Part shown: piece after piece, positions 15,345 through 21,016 of the stretch
How positions within the stretch are numbered: position 1 is the stretch's first letter
Layout of the letters: every line of letters begins with the position of its first letter
Assembly: GCF_029933015.1 (NCBI RefSeq)
Contig: NZ_JAOZOZ010000011.1
Span: forward strand, 1 to 21,016
Source of the DNA: Hydrogenimonas sp.
GTDB lineage: Bacteria > Campylobacterota > Campylobacteria > Campylobacterales > Hydrogenimonadaceae
Reading direction: 5' to 3'
Length of the DNA stretch: 21,016 nt
Position numbers and translations under genes: made by a program
The notes under the pieces: generated by a model
Databases searched by the model: none
What the model was told of the DNA's origin: nothing
Seen by the model: the letters and a program-made list of their open reading frames with translations, nothing else

Positions 15345-15836
15345 CTACACACCGAAACAGATATCTTTGTAGCAGACCTGCTCCACCTCGTACTCCTTCT
15401 CGCCACCCGGAAGCCGCATGCGCACCTCGTCACCCGGCTCCTTGCCGATCAGCTGACGCGCCAGAGGCGAATGGTAGGAGATGAGCCCCTTGTCGGGATT
15501 GGCCTCGCTGGCCCCAACGATCGTGTAGGTCACCTCCTCGTCGGTGTCCAGGTCGATCAGCGTCACGGTGGAGCCGAAACTGATCCGCTTGTGCTCCAGG
15601 GTGCTGGGATCGACCACCTGGGCGCGCCCCAGGATATCCTCCAGCTCCGCGATGCGCGCCTCCATCAGCCCCTGCTTCTCCTTGGCCGCGTGGTACTCGG
15701 CATTCTCTTTCAGGTCGCCCAGTTCGCGGGCCTTCTGGATCTCCGCGGCGATGGCCGGGCGTGCTTCCGACTTCAGATATTCCAGTTCGTCGGCCAGTTT
15801 CTTGTAGCCGTATTCGGTCATCGGTTCTTTTTGCAT
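15345..15836 (-). CDS. greA: Transcription elongation factor GreA
   Basis: A 163 aa factor that enters the RNA polymerase secondary channel and stimulates cleavage of backtracked RNA. The N-terminal coiled coil (about 1-75) carries the tip acids in ELGDLKENAEYHAAKEKQ, and the C-terminal FKBP-like domain contains GLISYHSPLARQLIGKEPGD. I start at ATG 15836 (MQKEPMTEYG), which matches the common GreA start and lies six bases after GGAGAG (15843-15848); a TTG one codon upstream is less likely. It has its own likely -10 box overlapping the lpxB stop. argC follows after 3 bases. Confidence 0.96.
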   Translation of the reverse strand: MQKEPMTEYGYKKLADELEYLKSEARPAIAAEIQKARELGDLKENAEYHAAKEKQGLMEARIAELEDILGRAQVVDPSTLEHKRISFGSTVTLIDLDTDEEVTYTIVGASEANPDKGLISYHSPLARQLIGKEPGDEVRMRLPGGEKEYEVEQVCYKDICFGV

Positions 15837-15862
15837 CAAAGACTCTCCAAATTTTTTTGTTT

Positions 15863-15868
15863 ATTATA
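15863..15868 (-). promoter_or_regulatory. Putative -10 box for greA
   Basis: The minus strand reads TATAAT, overlapping the lpxB stop codon (15864-15866), followed by an A-rich leader and the GGAGAG ribosome site. Start would be near 15856. This could give greA and downstream genes a promoter of their own inside the long minus-strand run. Confidence 0.5.
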
Positions 15869-16901
15869 CCCGGTTCAGGATCAGCCGTGCCATATTTTCG
15901 GCACTTCCATACCGCAAAATTTCGTGAAGTTCCCGACTTCCGTCGGCAAAACGATCCCGATCCATCGTTTCGTACAGTTCCAGGAGCCTCTCTTTTGTCA
16001 CGTCGTTCTGGAAAATTTCGGGATGGACCGGCTCCCGGCCGGCGAAATCCATGATGATGTTGGCCAGCCCCTTGTAGGGGAGCTTGACGATGGCGTTGCC
16101 GATGATCCAGTCCAGGGGGCGGGCCTTGTAGACCAGCACGAAAGGGGTGCCGATCAGGGCCGTCTCCAGCGTCGCCGTACCGCTGCAGACATAGGCGAAG
16201 TGCGCCTGCGCCACGGCGTGCTGGGCGTCGCGGACCACGTCGAAACCGGAGATGTCGCCGTACCATTCGGCGATCTTTTCGTCGGAGATGAAATCGGGGA
16301 TCGAAAGCACTTTCCGGCGACCCGGAAGCGCCTCGGCCACCTCTTTGAAGACCGGCATCAGCCTCGTGATCTCGCTTTTGCGGCTGCCGGGCAGAAAGGC
16401 GATGGTCTCCGCATCCTCCGTCGGTCTCCAGGTCAGCGTGATCTCGTCCAGCAGGGGATTTCCCACATATTCGGCCCTGGGGTAGAACCGTTTTTCGAAA
16501 GGGAAAATCGACGCCAGACGGTCGCAATATCGGTCGACCTTTTTGGCGCGGCCCTTTTTCCAGGCCCACACTTTGGGGAGGATATAGTAGACGATCTCCT
16601 TCTTGGGATATCTCTCCTTGATCGCTTTGGCCAGAGGGAGGTTGAAAGCCGGCGCGTCGATCAGCAGCACTTTGTCGCACTCTCCCGCCAGCTGCGTCAT
16701 CTCGGCGACCGCCTCTTTGCCCTTGAAATATTTGGCCAGCACATCCACGAATCCCATCACCGAAAACTCGTCCATGCCATAAAGCGGTGTACCCAGGGCC
16801 CGGTCGAAAATCCCGGCGATCTCCACATCGGGGAGCTTTTCCATCAAATATTTCAGATGCACGTTGGCCGAAGGCTCCAGCGCACTCACCAGCAGTTTCA
16901 T
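15864..16901 (-). CDS. lpxB: Lipid-A-disaccharide synthase
   Basis: A 345 aa peripheral inner-membrane glycosyltransferase (GT19) that joins UDP-2,3-diacylglucosamine and lipid X into the lipid A disaccharide. Visible family features: N-terminal ALEPSANVHLKYLM (residues 7-20), VLLIDAPAFNLPLAK, YYILPKVWAWKKGRAK, GNPLLDE, FLPGSRKSEI and CSGTATLETALIGTPFVLVY. The N-terminal motif replaces the GExSGD of E. coli; I recall this form from Campylobacter and Helicobacter. Somewhat shorter than E. coli LpxB (382 aa). Start ATG 16901 overlaps the upstream stop as ATGA, so it is coupled to the thioredoxin/NHL gene. Its substrate lipid X would come from the lpxH-like gene nearby. Confidence 0.95.
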   Translation of the reverse strand: MKLLVSALEPSANVHLKYLMEKLPDVEIAGIFDRALGTPLYGMDEFSVMGFVDVLAKYFKGKEAVAEMTQLAGECDKVLLIDAPAFNLPLAKAIKERYPKKEIVYYILPKVWAWKKGRAKKVDRYCDRLASIFPFEKRFYPRAEYVGNPLLDEITLTWRPTEDAETIAFLPGSRKSEITRLMPVFKEVAEALPGRRKVLSIPDFISDEKIAEWYGDISGFDVVRDAQHAVAQAHFAYVCSGTATLETALIGTPFVLVYKARPLDWIIGNAIVKLPYKGLANIIMDFAGREPVHPEIFQNDVTKERLLELYETMDRDRFADGSRELHEILRYGSAENMARLILNRV

Positions 16902-18214
16902 TCGATTCTCATCCTCTCTTTCCTCATGGTCGAAATATCGAAACGCACGACCTGGGAAGCCCCCAGTTCCGTCACGTAGAGAAAACAGCCCGTTTTGCAG
17001 ACGCCCACGGGATCGGTCAGCCCTTCGATCAGCGTCGTCACACGGCCGTTGAGCGGATCGTAGACCTTCACCTTGCCGTTGTAGGTGTCACAGATGAAGA
17101 TGCGGTGGTTGCCGCATCCGCCCACACCCGCGCAGAGCCCCTCGGGATGCTGCAGCCGCACCTCCTCCCCGATGCCGTCCCTGTCGCCGAAGGTAAAAAG
17201 ATCCCATCCGATCGGCGTCGTCACACGGCCGTTTTCGATGGCCCGCAGGGCACTCCCCTCCGCGTCGATCACGTAGAGCGTATCCTCCAGCCAGTCCAGA
17301 TCGACAGGCTGGGCGAAGAGCGCTTCGCTCCGGGCGTCGCCTTCACGGACCCCTTCGGCGCCGATGCCCGCCATCACCTCCAGACCCCGTCCGTCGTAAT
17401 CCATCCGCCAGATTTGGTGCGATCCGGCCACGGCGATCTGCAGCCCCGTCCCGTCGCCGGTGATACCCGTGGGCGATCTCAGACCTTCGGCGAGCACCCG
17501 CGTCGAAAGATCGTGCAGGTCCACCGCGACGATCCGCCCCGCGGCGCGGTCGGCCACATAGAGTTTTCCGGCTCTGGCGAAAAGCCCCTGGGGTTCGGCG
17601 AATCCTTCGATCGTCTCGAAGATCCTGCCGTGATGGGTGCAGATATGCACGGCGCCTTCTGCGATATCGCTCAGATACAGATGCCTTTCGTCGGCATGGA
17701 GTTTCGAAAAGGCGCGGCGCGCGCTGCCGGAGACCACCGCCTTTTTGCGTATCCTCTCCAGCTCCGCTTCCTGGCTGTACGCGTAGAAACGCGCCAGAAT
17801 CCCCTCCGCGGTCCCTTCCCCGCTCGCTCTGGCGATCTCGTACCCTTCGGGAGAGACCAGCACCAGCGTCGGCCAGGCCCTCACCGCGAAAGCCTCCCAG
17901 AGTTTCGCGTCGGCATCGTCGACGACGGGATGGTCGATCCCCAGCCTCCCTACGAGCCGTTTCACCCACGCCGGATCCCTCTCCCGGTCGAACTTACCGG
18001 TATGGATACCCACGAGAACCACGTTTTCGGGGATATCGGCTCTTTCGAGTTCGGCCAGCATGTGGATGCAGTTGATGCATCCGCCGGTAAAGAAGTGAAG
18101 CAGCAGGTACCGCCCCGCCGTCAGATCCCCGACCTTTTTCCCGGTGACGACGTCCGGGTAACCGGCCAGAGAGGGTGTGCGGACCAGCGCTTTTTTCCGA
18201 TGGGAGATTTCCAT
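16898..18214 (-). CDS. Thioredoxin-like domain plus NHL-repeat protein (NHLRC2-like)
   Basis: A 438 aa protein without signal peptide. Residues about 20-140 form a thioredoxin-like domain with C46-I-N-C49 in FFTGGCINCIHML and the cis-proline loop RAWPTLVLVSPEG. Residues about 165-430 form a beta-propeller with NHL-type blades, for example ADERHLYLSDIAEG, FAEPQGLFARAGKLYVADR, QPVDLDWLEDTLYVID and CGNHRIFICDTYNGKVKVYD. The order matches human NHLRC2, which carries a CCINC thioredoxin motif; its function is poorly known. Cytosolic location makes a redox or scaffold role likelier than a periplasmic disulfide one. I start at ATG 18214; the same frame stays open further upstream but would overlap divergent surE. 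The gene may be leaderless. It heads the lpxB run. Confidence 0.85.
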   Translation of the reverse strand: MEISHRKKALVRTPSLAGYPDVVTGKKVGDLTAGRYLLLHFFTGGCINCIHMLAELERADIPENVVLVGIHTGKFDRERDPAWVKRLVGRLGIDHPVVDDADAKLWEAFAVRAWPTLVLVSPEGYEIARASGEGTAEGILARFYAYSQEAELERIRKKAVVSGSARRAFSKLHADERHLYLSDIAEGAVHICTHHGRIFETIEGFAEPQGLFARAGKLYVADRAAGRIVAVDLHDLSTRVLAEGLRSPTGITGDGTGLQIAVAGSHQIWRMDYDGRGLEVMAGIGAEGVREGDARSEALFAQPVDLDWLEDTLYVIDAEGSALRAIENGRVTTPIGWDLFTFGDRDGIGEEVRLQHPEGLCAGVGGCGNHRIFICDTYNGKVKVYDPLNGRVTTLIEGLTDPVGVCKTGCFLYVTELGASQVVRFDISTMRKERMRIE

Positions 18215-18223
18215 AATGCGCCA

Positions 18224-18236
18224 ATTATAATATAAT
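18224..18236. promoter_or_regulatory. Divergent, interlocked -10 boxes for surE and the thioredoxin/NHL gene
   Basis: On the plus strand TATAAT occurs twice, at 18226-18231 and 18231-18236, giving a start near 18243 and a leader of about 18 bases for surE. On the minus strand TATAAT at 18229-18224 predicts a start at about 18217, only about 3 bases before the ATG at 18214. The opposing promoters therefore share the same 13 bases and cannot be open together. Confidence 0.65.
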
Positions 18237-18260
18237 TCACGAAAAATTCCGGAGAAGAGA

Positions 18261-19043
18261 TTGAAACGGATTCTGATCACCAACGACGACGGCTTCGAAT
18301 CGCCGGGCCTGCATGCGCTGGCCGAAGCGCTGCGCCCTCTGGGGCACGTCACGATCGTGGCGCCGACACTGGAGAAGTCGGCCTGCGGACACAGCCTCAC
18401 CCTGACGCGCCCGTTGCGCTTCGTCGAACTCGACGACGACTTCTTCAAACTCGACGACGGCACCCCCACCGACTGCGTCTATCTGAGCAAATACGCCCTC
18501 TTCGACGAACACCGCATGCCCGATCTGGTGGTCAGCGGCATCAACAAAGGCGCCAACATGGGCGAGGACATCACCTACTCCGGTACCGCCGCCGGCGCGA
18601 TGGAGGCGGTGCTGCAGGGGATCCCCGGCGTGGCGATCAGCCAGGTCTGCGGCGGCTACGGATGCCGGGAGATCGACGAGCTGGGATACGAACTGGCAAA
18701 AGAGGCGGCCTACCGCGTCTGCAAAAAGATCCTCGAAGGAGGCTTCCCCCTCCCCGAGCGGCGCTTTCTCAACATCAACGTCCCGCCGCTGAAACCCTCC
18801 GAGTGCAAAGGCTACAGAGTCACCAGAGCGGGCTACCGCCTCTACGGCAACGACGCCCAGGTCCACCGCAATCCGAGGGGCGAAGAGTACTACTGGCTGG
18901 GACTCCACCCTCTGCAGTGGATCCCCGACGAGAGACAGCTGTGCGATTTCGAAGCGATCAAAGAGGGGTACGTGAGCGTCACGCCGATCCAGCTCGACCT
19001 GACCAGTTACGAGGATATCGACAGACTCGGGGAGTGGCTTTGA
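18261..19043 (+). CDS. surE: 5'/3'-nucleotidase SurE
   Basis: A 260 aa cytosolic metal-dependent nucleotidase acting on nucleoside 5'- and 3'-monophosphates. The N-terminal ITNDDGFESPGL holds metal ligands D9 and D10, S40 sits in LEKSACGHS, and SGINKGANMGEDITYSGT (92-109) holds N95 and the phosphate loop. The start is TTG at 18261, six bases after GGAG (18251-18254), and reads MKRILITNDDG as in other SurE proteins. It diverges from the thioredoxin/NHL gene over 46 bases. The tcdA-like gene follows after 42 bases, probably in one transcript. Confidence 0.95.
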   Translation: MKRILITNDDGFESPGLHALAEALRPLGHVTIVAPTLEKSACGHSLTLTRPLRFVELDDDFFKLDDGTPTDCVYLSKYALFDEHRMPDLVVSGINKGANMGEDITYSGTAAGAMEAVLQGIPGVAISQVCGGYGCREIDELGYELAKEAAYRVCKKILEGGFPLPERRFLNINVPPLKPSECKGYRVTRAGYRLYGNDAQVHRNPRGEEYYWLGLHPLQWIPDERQLCDFEAIKEGYVSVTPIQLDLTSYEDIDRLGEWL

Positions 19044-19085
19044 TCCGGTCGCTGTCGTCGGGAAATTTCACGATGGAGCGATATC

Positions 19086-19736
19086 GTGCGCTATGAGAGG
19101 TGTCGCGCGCTTTTCGGCGAGGATCACGAAAAGCTGGCGCGGACCAAAGTGCTGCTGCTTGGTGTCGGCGGTGTGGGCGGATTCTGTCTCGACTGCCTCT
19201 TTCGCACCGGTATCACCGACATCACGATCGTCGACTACGACACCTTCGACGAGACCAACCAGAACCGCCAGATCGGTTCCGAGGCGGTGGGGGCCGTGAA
19301 AGTGCGCAGACTCGCCGAGCTCTACCCCACCGTCACCCCCATCGAGGCGAAAGTGGACGCCGCCTGGGTCGAAAATTTCGACTTTTCCCCCTACGACATC
19401 GTGCTTGACGCCATCGACGACATCCGTGCCAAAATCGCCCTGGCCCACAAAGTCTGGCCCAAACTCGTCAGCGCCACGGGCGGCGCCAGAAAGATCGACC
19501 CCACCAAAATCGAGATCGACTCCATCTGGAAAACCCACGGCGACCCCTTCGCCAGAAAGATCCGCTACGAACTGAAAAAGAGCGGTTTCAAAGGAGATTA
19601 CACGGCGCTCTTCAGTCCCGAAGAGCCAAAAACCGCCACCAAAGGGAGCTTTGTCGCCGTCACCGGCGCTTTCGGACTGGCGATGTGTTCGGCGGCGGTG
19701 CAGAAGATTCTGGAAAACGGCGACAAAAGCCGATAA
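19086..19736 (+). CDS. tcdA: E1-like adenylating enzyme, probable tRNA threonylcarbamoyladenosine dehydratase (TcdA)
   Basis: A 216 aa ThiF/MoeB-superfamily protein. The nucleotide site is VLLLGVGGVGGF (22-33), followed by D50 in IVDYDTFDETNQNRQ with N60 and R61, and VLDAIDDIRAK. NQNRQI together with a terminal VTGAFGLAMCSA matches TcdA/CsdL, which converts t6A of tRNA to cyclic t6A. No CxxC zinc pairs of MoeB or ThiF are seen. It is shorter than E. coli TcdA (268 aa). GTG at 19086 is the only in-frame start after surE, with GGAG (19075-19078) seven bases upstream. It converges with a small exported protein 31 bases away; no clear terminator lies between. Confidence 0.85.
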   Translation: MRYERCRALFGEDHEKLARTKVLLLGVGGVGGFCLDCLFRTGITDITIVDYDTFDETNQNRQIGSEAVGAVKVRRLAELYPTVTPIEAKVDAAWVENFDFSPYDIVLDAIDDIRAKIALAHKVWPKLVSATGGARKIDPTKIEIDSIWKTHGDPFARKIRYELKKSGFKGDYTALFSPEEPKTATKGSFVAVTGAFGLAMCSAAVQKILENGDKSR

Positions 19737-19767
19737 GAAACGCCTTGGGGCTGTAAATCCGATTCTT

Positions 19768-20106
19768 CTATTTGAGCTTGAAGATATTTCCGGTGCCGGG
19801 CTGTTCGACAAGAACGGAAAATTTCTTGACATACATGATGTCGTTCGTCGCGTCGATCTGGATACGGTAATAGAGTCCGCAGCAGGTGTTGTCCGGTGCG
19901 AGGACATGGATCTTGTCTTTCGGTGTGAGCACCACGCATCCGTTTTTGAGGATATACATGTTTTTGTCCTGGAAACTCCCATCCATATTTTCCAGTGCCT
20001 CGAGGGTTTTGACGTCCGGACAGGCCACCGTCGTACTCTTGATCCGGTCCGCCTGCAAGGCGACGGCCATGACCATCGCCGTCAAAAACAGCATCCATCG
20101 CTTCAT
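19768..20106 (-). CDS. Small exported hypothetical protein with four cysteines
   Basis: A 112 aa protein I cannot assign to a named family. Residues 1-19 look like a signal peptide: MKRW, a hydrophobic core LFLTAMVMAVAL and a cleavage site LQA-D. The mature part of 93 residues has cysteines at 29, 57, 75 and 76, enough for two disulfides or, less likely, metal or heme binding; no CxxCH is present. Short beta-rich stretches (NMYILKNGCVVLTPKDKIHVL, about 49-69) suggest a compact beta fold. The promoter and AAGGA ribosome site (20113-20118) are clear, so it is a separate unit. It lies between the convergent tcdA-like gene and the Memo gene. Periplasmic location is inferred. Confidence 0.75.
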   Translation of the reverse strand: MKRWMLFLTAMVMAVALQADRIKSTTVACPDVKTLEALENMDGSFQDKNMYILKNGCVVLTPKDKIHVLAPDNTCCGLYYRIQIDATNDIMYVKKFSVLVEQPGTGNIFKLK

Positions 20107-20125
20107 CTGAGATCCTTTTTTCTCT

Positions 20126-20131
20126 ATTTTA
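20126..20131 (-). promoter_or_regulatory. Putative -10 box for the small exported protein
   Basis: The minus strand reads GCTAAAATAG; TAAAAT would start transcription near 20119, giving a short leader with AAGGA before the ATG at 20106. Confidence 0.5.
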
Positions 20132-20164
20132 GCATGAAGTTTCCGAACCCTTCTTGATTCAATG

Positions 20165-20182
20165 AAAGCCCGCGCAGCGGGC
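20165..20182 (-). terminator. Possible intrinsic terminator downstream of the Memo gene
   Basis: A GC stem GCCCGC (20168-20173) and GCGGGC (20177-20182) with loop GCA. On the minus strand it is followed by only TTTC, so termination would be weak. The stem resembles the terminator after cheW. Confidence 0.5.
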
Positions 20183-20191
20183 CTCCAAAAC

Positions 20192-20219
20192 TTTTCACTT
20201 TTAGTTTTTCACTTATATT
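20192..20219. repeat. Heptamer-periodic tract after the Memo gene
   Basis: TTTTCAC, TTTTAGT, TTTTCAC, TTATATT in register, abutting the Memo stop codon (20219-20221). Less regular than the tracts after argC and serB, but it has the same period, strand and position, and it too is followed by a GC-rich stem. Confidence 0.5.
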
Positions 20220-21016
20220 TAAATAAACGCCGCGCTCATGTACCCGACCACCTGGCTTTCGTCACCGCTGGCGTCGGCACTGGTACGATAGTCGAGGATC
20301 AACGGCTCCAGGCCCAGGTTGCGTGCCGCGATCAGCATCGCTTCGACACCGATCTTGCCGCACGCTTCGCACCCTCTGTGCAGTTCGGAAGGATCGAGCT
20401 TGCTCACCGCGTCCAGACAGATGGCGTCGAGCGCCTTGGCCTTTTCGATATCGTAATAGTGGCTCAGATCGGTACTGATGACGACTCCCGTCTCGGGGTC
20501 GCCGAGAGCCCACTCGATCACCGGTGCCAGGTTTTTGGGATTTTCGTCTCCGTAGACCAGCTCCACCACCCTCGCGTCGGGCAGATAGGTCTTGATGAAG
20601 GGCATCTGCACTTCGGTGCTGTGCTCGTGATGGGCGTCGGGGATGAAACTCAGCCCGAATTTCTGTATAAGTTCCGTCGCGAAACTGCGATCGACAGGCA
20701 GATCCCCCAGCGGTGTTTCGTAGAGGTCGTACTCGCTGACACTGGTTCCCGTCAGATAGACCCGGTGGCTGGGGCCGATCACGACGACCCGCTTCACACC
20801 GCTGTTGCCCAGCAGCCGATGGGCCACATTGGCCGTGAAACCGCTGAAGATATAGCCCGCATGGGGCACGATGACCGCCCGCGTCTTCGTCTCCAGCAGT
20901 TTCGGATCGCGTATGCTCTTTTCGAGCATTTCGTTGAAGTATCCGAACATCCTTCGTATCTCTTCCGGTGACGCCGGGTAGAACTGCCCGGCCACCGCCG
21001 CTTCGCGTATTTTCAT
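20219..21016 (-). CDS. amrB: Memo-family protein (AmmeMemoRadiSam system protein B)
   Basis: A 265 aa protein that looks complete: it starts MKIREAAVAGQFYP as family members do, with the ATG on the last base of the window. Metal-site residues of the dioxygenase-like fold are visible: H52 in VPHAGYIFSG, H84 in GPSHR, the HEHSTEVQMPF stretch (130-140), D183 and H186 in STDLSHYYD, and C216/C219 in GCEACG. In many prokaryotes this gene sits with an AMMECR1 gene and a radical SAM gene; these would lie outside the window if present. Human MEMO1 is a relative with a reported redox/iron role; the bacterial function is not settled. The upstream ribosome site is not visible. Confidence 0.9.
   Translation of the reverse strand: MKIREAAVAGQFYPASPEEIRRMFGYFNEMLEKSIRDPKLLETKTRAVIVPHAGYIFSGFTANVAHRLLGNSGVKRVVVIGPSHRVYLTGTSVSEYDLYETPLGDLPVDRSFATELIQKFGLSFIPDAHHEHSTEVQMPFIKTYLPDARVVELVYGDENPKNLAPVIEWALGDPETGVVISTDLSHYYDIEKAKALDAICLDAVSKLDPSELHRGCEACGKIGVEAMLIAARNLGLEPLILDYRTSADASGDESQVVGYMSAAFI

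Noticed and set aside
14259..16979. A 906-codon open frame on the plus strand opposite argC, greA and lpxB
   Set aside because: It spans several well-recognised genes on the other strand, is rich in Arg, His and Asp/Val typical of a mirror frame in GC-biased coding DNA, and shows no domain.
16787..18235. A 482-codon plus-strand frame opposite the thioredoxin/NHL gene
   Set aside because: The opposite strand has a complete two-domain protein, promoter and coupled stop; the plus frame has no domain.
18215..18469. Extension of the thioredoxin/NHL protein upstream to 18469
   Set aside because: It would run through the divergent promoter and the start of surE; the extra 85 residues are low-complexity mirror translation.
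19073..19096. A 7-codon ATG frame between surE and the tcdA-like gene
   Set aside because: Too short to support as a gene; its GGAG serves the GTG start of the tcdA-like gene just as well.

Overview
The window looks like a chromosomal segment of a moderately GC-rich member of the Campylobacterota (formerly Epsilonproteobacteria). Three things suggest this: the gene order cheV-cheA-cheW with a receiver domain fused to the C-terminus of CheA, an LpxB that begins with an ALEPSANVHL-type motif instead of the usual GExSGD, and -10 boxes close to TATAAT with no clear -35 partner. The GC content would fit a vent-type genus such as Nitratifractor or Hydrogenimonas, but that is a guess. I see no rRNA, tRNA, CRISPR array, phage or insertion sequence. 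The DNA is densely coding (22 genes) and no gene-free stretch reaches 300 bases; the longest gap is the 149 bases before metF.

Layout. Positions 86-3972 (+): a three-gene operon for a LetAB/PqiAB-type lipid transporter, with LetA split into two proteins and a seven-MCE-domain LetB. Positions 3980-5235 (-): a DinJ-like antitoxin, a ParE/RelE-family toxin and a Sel1-repeat protein. Positions 5270-8467 (-): undecaprenyl-diphosphatase, an MsbA-like ABC exporter and phosphoserine phosphatase. Positions 8617-9531 (+): methylenetetrahydrofolate reductase. Positions 9610-18214 (-): one long co-directional run, in transcription order thioredoxin/NHL protein, lpxB, greA, argC, lpxH-like, cheV, cheA-REC, cheW. 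Positions 18261-19736 (+): surE and a TcdA-type E1-like enzyme. Positions 19768-20106 (-): a small exported cysteine-containing protein. Positions 20219-21016 (-): a Memo-family protein complete to the window edge.

Common themes are envelope building (LetAB, UppP, ABC exporter, LpxH, LpxB) and the core chemotaxis signalling complex (CheV, CheA, CheW). Many genes overlap or abut (ATGA or TTGA junctions, 3-10 base gaps), so translational coupling is likely. Several starts are not ATG: GTG for letA part 1, serB and tcdA; TTG for the toxin and surE.

No gene here is a clearly unknown system. The least explained signals are non-coding: heptamer-periodic tracts just after the stop codons of four minus-strand genes (serB, cheW, argC, memo), a long imperfect inverted repeat made of TATTGGT-like words upstream of metF, and a palindrome on the cheW stop codon. 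A recent in-frame duplication in the CheA linker, the toxin-antitoxin-Sel1 operon and a possibly leaderless divergent promoter at 18224-18236 also deserve attention. All database-dependent statements are recalled family knowledge; no search was run.
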